A stretch of 64,000 bases of DNA from Reticulitermes speratus. Its lineage: Eukaryota > Arthropoda > Insecta > Blattodea > Rhinotermitidae. Location of the stretch: positions 31,946,589 through 32,010,588 of the forward strand of contig JAJKFL010000002.1 in NCBI GenBank assembly GCA_021186555.1, in the 5' to 3' direction. A model generated the notes under the pieces. The model did not search any database. It was given only the letters and a program-made list of their open reading frames with translations, and was not told the origin of the DNA. A program made the position numbers and the translations under genes. Below, in pieces: positions 37,201 to 48,400 of this stretch (position 1 is its first letter; each line of letters begins with the position of its first letter).

Positions 37201-40200
37201 AAAATGTAGTAAAATCACTAAACAAGGTAAGGCTTAAAATGTCATACAATGGAGAAAATTGAGCATTTAGTGCAGAATTGATATAAGAATAATATTCTAG
37301 AAACGCGAGTTTCAATTCAATTAGACAATTACAAACTAATGTTTTCTGGCCTACCCTCATTTTCCCACTTCATAAGCCTAATTCATTGAAATTTTCCAAA
37401 AACATCTTAACAGGGCTTCACTGTAATTCTAACAAAGCAGAGAAACAGAAGTACATCTGCCAGTGAAGTTACTGACTGGAATGAAATATTAAAGGAAAAT
37501 TTTGAAGTGGTTACTGCATGCCAGCACTCACCCGGAAGTCATCCATCAGGCCAAGCATCTTGGCTGTTCTCTTGTACATGTCATTTGTATGGTAAAGGAT
37601 GCGTGCAGAACCTTCTGCCACAATGGAGCCACTCTTTAGATCCTGGTATGTAACCACCGGGCTTTCATACACTTGCTTCACAAACTGGACGTCATAATTA
37701 TCCTGCACACAATCACTAACATTATTCATTTACTTTACCACCTGAATGTCAAAAATACCCGGCACACAGCTGTCACACTGCTATTCACAAACTTTTATAT
37801 ATCAGATACAGACAGTTACAAGTGAAAGTATGTACATGTCATGGCTGTGTTGACAATTAAAACCATCTGTCAAGCAGAGAGCAATTATATTCTCCAAGAA
37901 TGAATAACATACACACTTCAAACAATCATAAACTTTCCCATACTATTTATAAATAAGGCAAAAGCACCAGATCCTAGCAGGGTACTTTATTAGTACATGA
38001 CTTCAATACCACCCCACAGATTTCCACATAACAAATTACAACAAGCTGGGAAATGTAAATGCAGAGTAACAGCACTGGCACATTCTCCCTGTTATTACCT
38101 CTAGAGGAATTTTAGTGCATACACAGAGACACTTAAAACACCAGCTGTTCATACATTCTTACTCCTACCAAAATCATGTGCTTCAGCTACTAGGCTTGTG
38201 GTGAACATCACAAAGTGCTTACCTTCATAAGGTATGTTAAGTTCTTCTGAGTAAAAGGCACAAACTTTTCATTAAGTTTTATGTACTTGAGATGCTTCTC
38301 ATAAAAATGGCCACTGCAATATAACAAGGAGCTCAGTGATTATAGTGTTCATTTAATGACATGAGAATTAATACAACCACAAGAGAACCTGGCCCAGTAC
38401 CATACATGCAGCACTGGTGCAGTCCACCCAACGGCAGTCAAGTACTGTCTTTATGACCTTGGTCCTGGGACTTGATGAATCATAGTAACTACTTCCTCTA
38501 GACAATTTTATGGATTAAATGTCCAAGGAAATGTCAGAACAAGGTGGAAACACCATCCTTCAAAACAGCAGGTACAGGATTCATAATGTCAGAATGTTTC
38601 CTTGGACAATATTCACTGTTTTGTGTACGATTATGGGCCAAGTACAAAGAATAGGCTTTATTTAAAAGGACGAATGGGGTCAATACTTCTCTCTCACTTG
38701 TTTTCTCTCTGTAGAAAAAGACAGACCTAACCTCCAATACACAGTAGACATACCAACCCCAGAGAATGGACCATGTCCAGGGAACATTAATGACACCACT
38801 GTCAAAAACGTTCAGAAGCTAAGCTACAGCTAAGCAAGAGCTTTTCCCTTTCCAATTTAATCTAACTTACAAAAAGAAAAATTTGTTCACCTGAAGATAG
38901 CTTACAAGCCAAACATCCTATCCCTAAAACAGTTTTCATTTTGTTTAACTGAGCATTAAGACACTAAGATGCTCTTAATTTTAACACTAGAATTTCAAAA
39001 TAAATTACTAAATTGGAAGCTAAAAGAAAAATAAAACATTTTGTAAATTTGAGATTTGCATAAATTTAACATTCATGTTACAAAATATAAACTTTGCAGC
39101 AATGGTTTTGTCCATAAGAACTGACTAAACTGTCAAATCAAATAACAGAGGTCACAGAATGTTAAACATGAACAGCTCACCTGTATCAATCAGACCATAC
39201 ATATATAATAAATATCAAATGGAAACTATCTAAATAAACAACCTTCAACATTTCAACACACACAAAACTTACTTGCTGACTCCTATCTTGCCAAATGTTC
39301 TTGTCCTGGATATTTCAGGACGAATGCAAGCCCTGTTTCGTCTCTGTTCAGGCTGCCTCACCCAGTCATCCCAGTACCTGCACAACACAACTCATATCGT
39401 AATTAAACTTTACAATGATGAGACATAAGCCCACCTGCCTCCTTAACTTCTGACTGATCCTCAACCTTCTAATACAAGTCACTGCAAAGCATTTTTTAAT
39501 CAGTTACCTGAAGTTCCACTATTATCATTAGACAGTCTCTGCTTTTCTGTTCCCACACCCACACTAGTTGTTTCATGCGAGAAAATGATGAACCCATAAC
39601 TCATAGACATCCACGTTTGTAAAAAAGTGTGATTCTACACAACAAATGAAAACTCATGAACCATGGGCTGTATTATGGCTCTAACAACAGGGTGCTAATA
39701 CTTTACAATGATGAGATACAGTTTACTTGTACCCTTCACTATGGGTATACACTCAGCCTCATAACACACATCTCTGCAAACATGCAACATTTGGTTTGTG
39801 GTATCCTCTTCCCACACTTCCACTATTATTGTTAGACAATATCTCATTTTCCCTCCCCCACCTCACAATGGATGTTCAAAACAAGAGAAAACCTAGTCAA
39901 CACACATCTGCATTTATAAAAATGCACAGTTTCTCATTAAGTGAAAAAGCAAGCACTGATGCAATAATAACGTGAAAACTAGGTAATCCATGGCCAAATA
40001 ATCAAGACGTGACAGTAGTTTTATGGCTTGCCACATTAAGTTCAAACTTTGGTTTCCAGAAATGTTATTTAATACACGTGACAGGACTCACGAGGAGGGC
40101 CATTTTGGGGCCAGTTCTGCCCACAGAGATTTTGTCAGCATCCATCCGAGCCCTGGAAAGAAGTCGGAGCGGTAAAGGAGGTCAGGAGCATTTTCATCCA

Positions 40201-43200
40201 CTAGGCCAACCTTCCCATTGTCATTCCACGCAGACACACACCACAGCGTAGGGTCCTGCTTTAAGATGGGATATGTTCCCAAAAAGTACTCAAAGAAGTC
40301 TGGTGCAACATCAAGATCATCTGAAAAGAAAAAAAAGGTTCTCAATACAACATTACTCATTACATATGATTTGTTTGACATGCATGACCTTTGTCCCACA
40401 GTATACTGTAATATTTGTAGCACAATGCATTAACTTGCATTGTGAAAACCTTCAAGTTTAAATTTCTTTCAATTATCTCCATTAATTCTGAATTCCTAGT
40501 AAACAGTATTGTATGGTTATACTATGTATTAAGCATATTTATCATCTAAAGTTAAATTCTTAATCCTGTAATTCAATATCTTCCCTCACTTAAATGTTCA
40601 ACACATGATACCAAACCAATTATCTCCATGTTACATTTCCCCATTCCCTTTACTCGCTTAATGTCACATTTACTGTACCTTAAAGAAACTTTTCTTAATG
40701 CCTCCAGTTATACTCTTTTAACCTTTCTGGACAGTGACCATCTGGCTGCTGACAAAGGCTAGCAGAGAACCCCTACAAGTTAACGTGACCTCTAAATCAC
40801 AGTAAGAGCCTGGTATTCCCCACATTTTTGAAGTCTTGAGTTTGTCAGAAACAGGAATAAGAAGGGCAGGGACTGGGTCCAGACAGCCTTAGATCTGACA
40901 ATGTAAGTCCAGCATCTTACACCCAAAACACCAGATAACCAGAACACTATGATTTTCATACAGGTTTCTGGTTTCTCCCACTGCTTCTAAGTTGAACTTT
41001 CTCCTAAAAGCTCACTTCTGGTTTTCTTTAGTGCATTCAGTCACAAACAATGTGAAATCATCTTACCCATACTCAAAAGACAGACATGCAATTGCAACTG
41101 CAAACCAAGAAAATAATTGTATCAAAACATGTGTGCCCAGTAATTGAACAATGTTCATGTTTTAATGTAAAATAACAACCTGTAACACAACAAAACCATG
41201 CATTAACGTTTGCAAAAGTTAAAAATGTGAAATTTTCTACCATACAATAGGAGTGCATCCTACAGTCAGATAGTGTAAATACTGTATATTTCTCTGCAAA
41301 TTCTGGGAACAGTTACAAAAATAAGAGCACTGAATAGATAAAATACCATACACCATGGAACAAAGCTTTACCAGAAGCCTGTGGATTAGCGTTCTAAAGA
41401 AATAATGTGACGCATATTTGGAACAGAATGCACTACTTTTTTAAGAAACTGGTGTTATGGGTAGAATCAGCAATAGCATAAGTGCTATCTGTAACCACAA
41501 AGCATTGCAGCAGACCTATATAACACTGTTTTAGACTCTCAACTGTTCTGTGTTACACCAATTTTCAATTTCAGTGCTGAAGATAATTGATAACTGACAT
41601 GTAAAGGCAATGCCACATCTGCTGGACAGGAAGATGGAGTGACGCATTTGGATACGATGAAGAACACGCCTACTACAGGTATCAAAACTGTAGGGATCAC
41701 TTCACTATGGTCTTACCTTCAACAATGATGACAGTGTCAAAATTGAATTTGAAGAATGTATAGTTGAGAGCCCAGCCATAGTGCCGTGCAATCTTAAAGT
41801 AGCCTTTAAACTTCTTCTCCTTTGGTGGAACTGGAATGTCATTTTGGTCTGGTTGCTGCATTAATAACAAAGCAATAAAAATGAAACACCATTCTGCTTT
41901 TCAAACTGAGCTTTGTCACATTGGTGCCTGCATTCATGTACCTTGGTATACAGAGAATGGTTCTACACTGAAACACTTGGCAGACTGACAGACTGTGTAG
42001 GCTTTTTAAATGTTTCCATTTTCTGTACAAGTACCACAGTTCAAACAGTACTTTTCATTGGTGTTAAGTTCAGTATTTCATGCAAACACTAAACATGATT
42101 TAAAACACAACCCCAAGGATTATTATATGTAGCAATGCAACATTCAAAGTCTCATGAAAAATAATTCACTGATTCTTAGGTATATGAGTCCATCCAAGTC
42201 ACATAGTTTATAAATATCAAGTTGGATTGTCCATTATCTCAAGTACATTTGATACACACAGTGTTTTGTAAGACAGGTCACTCTTATCTTCAAGTGACCG
42301 GGTGTCAGTATACAGACAGATATGCACAATGGTTTGTGAGATAGGTCACTCTTATCTTCAGGTGATTGGATGTCAGTATACAGACACAATATACACAATG
42401 TTTTGTGAGACAGGCCACTCTTATCTTCAGGTGAGTGGGTGTCTGTATATAGACATATACAGCGTTTCATGAGACAGGTTACTCTTCAGGTGACTAGGCG
42501 TCAGTACAGACAAAAGGCACAATGTTTTGTTAGACAGGCCATGCTTACTTTCAGGTGACTGGGTGTCAGTACACAGATACACGTAATGTTTTGTGAGACA
42601 GGTCACTCTTATCTTCAGGTGATTGGGTGTCAGTATATAGACAGACATACACAATGTTTGGTCCGATAGGTCACTCTTCTCATCAGGTGACTGGGTAGCA
42701 ATACAGAGAGATACTTTACACCTTTTACTTTTCTTAACCCTCTCCATTTCTATATCAACAATATGTAGTCTCAATTGTAAAGCTGTACTGGCCACTGGCC
42801 ACTGGCCATTTACTGTAGTTCCCTGCCATCAGTTGGGCAAATATTTAATCCCATGAACATGGCTTCTTTCCTGCATTTTTAATCTTTGATTTACAATGAA
42901 AAACACCCCCATTTCAGCTAATTTTTCTGGTTCAACTTCCATTTATGTACGAGGTCTGTCCAAAAAGATACCAAACTTTTTTTTTATTTTAATTTATTGC
43001 TTTACTTACAACTTAATCAGACTTGTCTCCTTCAAAGTACTCCCCTCCACTGTTGATACACCACTCCCAACGTTTTTTCCAGTTCTGGAACATGTCCTGG
43101 AACGTGTTTTGTGGGATGGCACAAAGGTCCCATAGCGAATTTTATTCTGTCTCCTCCACCGTCTGAAATCGGCGAAACTTTTAGGGTGGATTTCAACTTT

Positions 43201-45419
43201 GGGAACAAGAAAAAGTCCGCAGGGACCAAATCTGGAGAGTAGGGCGGCTGGGGGACGACACTCGTCTCATGCTTCGCCAAAAATTCACGGATAAGGAGCG
43301 ACGTGTGAGCAGGTGCATTGTAATGGTGCAGCAGCCAGGTCTTGTTTGTCCAGGCCTCAGGCATCTTTCTGTGCACTGCCTCCCTCAAACGCTTCATCAC
43401 CTTCAAGTACAACTCTTTATTGACTGTCTCACAACGTGGAACAAACTCATGATGAATGATGCCCTTCCAATAAAAAAAAAAAAAACTATCAACATCACCT
43501 TCACATTTGAGCGACTCTGACGTGCTTTTCTTGGTCATGGCGACGATTTTCCCACCCACTGCAACGACTGCACTTTTGTTTCAACATCGCAGCCGTACAC
43601 CCACGTTTCATCACCTGTTATGACATTTTTGAGAAAGTTTTCATCAGCATTCGAATGATCAAACAGCTCCGGACTGACTGTGGTTCTCTTTTTGTTCATC
43701 TGTCAGCAGACGCAGCACAAATTTTGCAGCAACACAATGCATCTTCAGTTTTTCGGTCAAAATCGTGTGGCACAAACTTTCACAGATGCCTACTTCTTCG
43801 GAAACTTCACGGACAGTTAGGTGACGATTTTCACGAATCACAGCACACACTTTCTCAACGTGATCGTTGTCCGTTGAGGTGGAAGGCCATCCAGCTTTGG
43901 GATCGTCTTCGACCGACATTCTGCCCGATTTGAAACGCTGGTACCACTCGTGACATTGCGTACAGCTCAAACAATCCTCCCTATAAGCCTGTAGCAACAT
44001 CTGAAAAGTCTCTGTAAAAGTTTTTTCCAATTTGAAACAGAATTTCACGCAAACACGTTGCTCTTCGAGCTCCATTTTTCAACTTGCAAAAAATCACCGC
44101 GGGCATAAACACACGTTCCCTCAAGCGCATGTAGCTAAATGACTAATTTACGTGGCGTGATGTGGCTAGTGTCAAAATAAAGCTTAAAGTCCCTGCTACA
44201 CAGTGCCACCATCGCGAGTGTGTTGCGCTGGCTCGCTGGCACACTATTTAAAAAGTTCGGATTCTTCTTGGACTGACTACGTATATTTATGAATAAATGG
44301 AGAATTAAACAAAAAGTTTTTGTAGCCATTTTCCTCAAGATTGAAACAAAACTTGACGTTTGCTCTCACTGCTCCATAACAACAAAGAAAACCCCAACTT
44401 ATGTATGAGGCTGCCATAAATAAACCGACTCAGCTAGAACTTGCCTTTCACTAATCATCTGAAGTCATAACATGAACATAGAGTGCCTACAACTGCTTTA
44501 TGCACCAAACCATTTACATGTACAACAGCATCAATCCCAGAAATTTACTGTTTCACCACATATGATCTATCTTTGAAAAACATGTACTAAAGGTTCATTT
44601 TAAAACCTGCTCTATAAACAATAGGTCCTGTGGCTGCAATTTTACTAGTACAGCAAAATTCCTTTAATCTGACATCAGATAATTGGATATCCTGATAATC
44701 TGGCACTTGAGGAGAGTAGTCCCTAGACCAGAAGTTTTGGTTTTTTCCAGGAAAAAGCTTCATCAATGAAACAGGCACATCTCAGGAATACGTTCAAAAA
44801 GACCTCCAAGTGTGTCTCTACATCAACCATTGTGGTTATCTCCTGACCCCATCTTCTACTTCATTAACTTCTTCAGCTATGAAGACTCCAGAAAACACAG
44901 AAGAGGACCCTGATGGCCCTGGACCAGCAGATGAAGGGGATACCCAAATTGAATATTCCTCTTATTAGTTGTACAGCCCCATACAGGAGCAGTAACAAAA
45001 AATTACCTGTAAGAACTTAGGCTAGTATAGCTGTGGTCTGATAACCCAGAATATTCAATAATTCGGCAAGTGTCTGGTCCTGTGTGAGCAGGATTAACAG
45101 AATTTTGTTGTATTTTGCACAAAGCAAAGTTTCATAACAAATAAATGAAAAACTTGTATCTGCACCAAAGGTTACAAATCTTCCTGCAACAAATTTTACG
45201 TTGTGTTCACCCTGCATTTTGATATCACTCAACAATTAAACCAACAAATCCTGCAACATTTCAAAAGATTTCTCAATAACCTGAAAGTAAAACAGCATTA
45301 TGTAAAGTTATTATGTTGTTACACTTATTCTTACAATTATCTTAATAGACAGCATATTTTTGTGAACGTTTGCTTGCAACTCCCTCACCCTCAAATGCAC
45401 ACACATGCCCACACATGTG

Positions 45420-45452
<33 letters not shown>

Positions 45453-48400
45453 GCACGCGAGCGCAGCACATGCTTCTTTATAGGACCTGGAAATTAAGCT
45501 GAAAATTATAAGCTACAAAACTCTAAGTCACAACACAGGAGCTCACCTCAATGTGTGTGATCTCATTGCCATACAACTCGATGACATCTGCTGTGGGGCG
45601 GTGGCCACAGTCTTGACTCACAATGATGGGGAATTGCTCACGTGAGGGTCGATACTTGAGCAACTGATCTATGCACTTGCTGACAGTAATCCGGTTGCAT
45701 GCAAACACCAGTACAGCTATCACAGGCCCTCCATCAGGCAGGATTTTCTCAGCAAATGACCGCACTCTATTTACCTATGCAGCAAGACATGGTTACATAA
45801 GGACTTGCAAAATCCAATCAAAGAAAACGACCATCACCTTCACAATAGAACCACTTACCTGCTCATCCTCCTCCTTGTTCCGCTGTTTCACTGGAAATTC
45901 GTCTTCAATGACACCTCTTTCCTCCCGTCTGTCCTCACTGACCTTCACAGACAGCTCTGAAACACCCAACATCAGTATTTTCTAAAAGCAACAATTTCAG
46001 TAAAGATGACATTAAAAATTAGATTATATTAAAATCAATCTTTACACTTTCCCTGCATAATTTCCAAAATTCTTTGGCTGTGTAAAAGGAAGTTAAAATT
46101 TCTCCTTTTAATTTACGTTAATTTTTTAGATAAGGCATAAATGCAAGAGCTGCAGTGTTGCTAGATTTGAAATCACAAGACTGTGAGATCCATGAAACCT
46201 GACTGCTAGCACATCCTGCATTAGCTGGACAGCCACTGAGCCACAAAGTTGGAACTGATGTCGGTTCCATATAAACGGCTAGTGCACCTTGCACACTGAA
46301 AAAACAACTGCAAAATAGTTAAGCAAGATACAAGGGTGTAAATAAATGGGTCAATGCCAGGCATGATTATAACAAAAAACGAAACTATACAACAGACAAA
46401 AAGCAGAGAGTAGTTTCTTGTGAACTCAGTGATGTTGGTAAACTTTTGGGTTCCATAAAAGGTGGGAAATTTCTTGACCAGATAAGGTACTATTAATTTC
46501 TCAAGATGGCCTCTGTTATACATTCCATGAACCCAAATTTAATTGAAGTGTCCCATGTAGTCAGTCAGTCGGTCAGGCAGTAAGTCACTCATCTAGGTAG
46601 TTACCATGAAACATCTGGCAGATAAAACAAGTTCTCTGGAAAGAGAAAGATTATTCACCCACATGGCACGTGCCTTGAGCAGATGTTTTGTCAAGTGTAT
46701 TCCTTTTATGTGAGCTTTCATTTTAAATCACGGCAGGAATACTTCATTCATCACTACATACAGAAGAACTCTGGATACCATATACATTACTATCCATGTG
46801 ACAAACAGAACTCTTTTGTTATGGCTACAGCAGCCAAAGCACAAGCAGACCCAATGCCATGGCAAAAAATGTGCACAAGTTTACAACCACTAGTTAACGA
46901 ACTGCTTGAACCATAGCACGGCCAGTAACATCCAACTTTTGTATAAGTTCCTTATATGTGAAAGTCAAGTCAATCATTTGTGTAACTGTTTTCAGGTAGA
47001 TAAATGGTAAAGTTAAAATTACTCATATATGTATTTGTACATGGATGTAAGGAATATTATTCAGGTTAAGAAAACAAGGTGGATGACATTAGAGGGGCAT
47101 CTGGCATACATGGAGAACAGAAATGCACACAGGGTTTTGTGGAAAAACCCAAAGGAAAGAGACCACTTTTAAGAATTAGGTGTGGCTGGGAGGGTTATAT
47201 CAAACTTTATCTTAAAGAAATAGGATAGGAGGGCATGGACTGGATTCATCTGGCTCAGGATATGGACAAGTGGCAGGGTCTTGTGAACACAGTAATAAAC
47301 CTTCAAGTTACATAAAATGTGGGGAATTTCTTGGCTAGCTGAGGAACTATTCACTTCTCCTGAAGGACTCTGCTCTGTGAAGTTAGTTAATATAGGACAA
47401 AACTGTCACTCAAAAAGGTGAAACTGTATTTAGTTATAGTTTGTTTAACAATGTCATCAGTGGCACAAAATAATAAGACTCTTGAGTATGAGTAAATAAT
47501 GGGTCGGGCCCTTGCGGTCCCGATGCACGTAGGCCTTTGACTGGCCCTTTGTGCCCCTTAGCTAAAGTCCAAGTCATAAGAGCCCTGTCCTTTTAATAAA
47601 GTTCCAGATCACCCCCAGACTTAGTTCTCTGATATCCTCAGGGTCCAAAAAGAAGGAACCCAGATACGTGTGTCTGTGTGTTGCCAGGGCTTCACACTCT
47701 CACAAGACATGAGCTGAGGTCTCCTCCTCTGCTCCGCATTTCCTACACAAGGGACTGTCGCTCAGTGTCTTCTCAGGGTGTTATGTCTGGTAAGAAGGCC
47801 AATAACTACCCTAGATTGCGTCCTATTAAAGGACAGTAGCATGGTCTTAGCGGCAATACGAGGGCCCGGGATCAATTCTCGAGCCTGTCTCTGAGTGCTG
47901 GCAAGTCCCTGCCACAGCGACATGTGCTGTTTATCCAACCAGCACTGAATTTTCTTCTTTATATTCTGCCTCGAGACTCCCAGGGCTGGCTCCGGTCCAA
48001 CAAAATGGTGAACAGAACCCTCCCTTGCGAGTCTATCGACAATTTCATTTCCACGTATTCCAGAATGTCCGGGAACCCAAAAGAATCCCACAGAGTGATA
48101 GGTGGAGATATCATTAAACGCCCTTTGGCACTGCCATACCAATGGGGACGTTGTTTTAGCTGCCTGTAAAGCTTTCAAAGCTGCTTGACTATCAGAGCAA
48201 ATACTAATGTATTTCTCTGATCTAGCGTTAGCTTGTATTTCATAAGTACAGGTCAGGATAGCATATTTCTCAGCCTGGAAGACTGTTACATATTTTCTTA
48301 GAGAGATACTGAGCCTCCTACCCAAGGACTGCCCATAGTCTCTGGCCCCTGCCCTCCCCCCCTGCGTTCTGGACCCATCTGTATACCAGAAGAGCCCTTT

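Noticed and set aside
42234..42795. Open frames with repeated SDLSxQTLC-like peptides on the minus strand
   Set aside because: They translate the minisatellite; unit-to-unit indels shift the frame, so no protein repeat is conserved.
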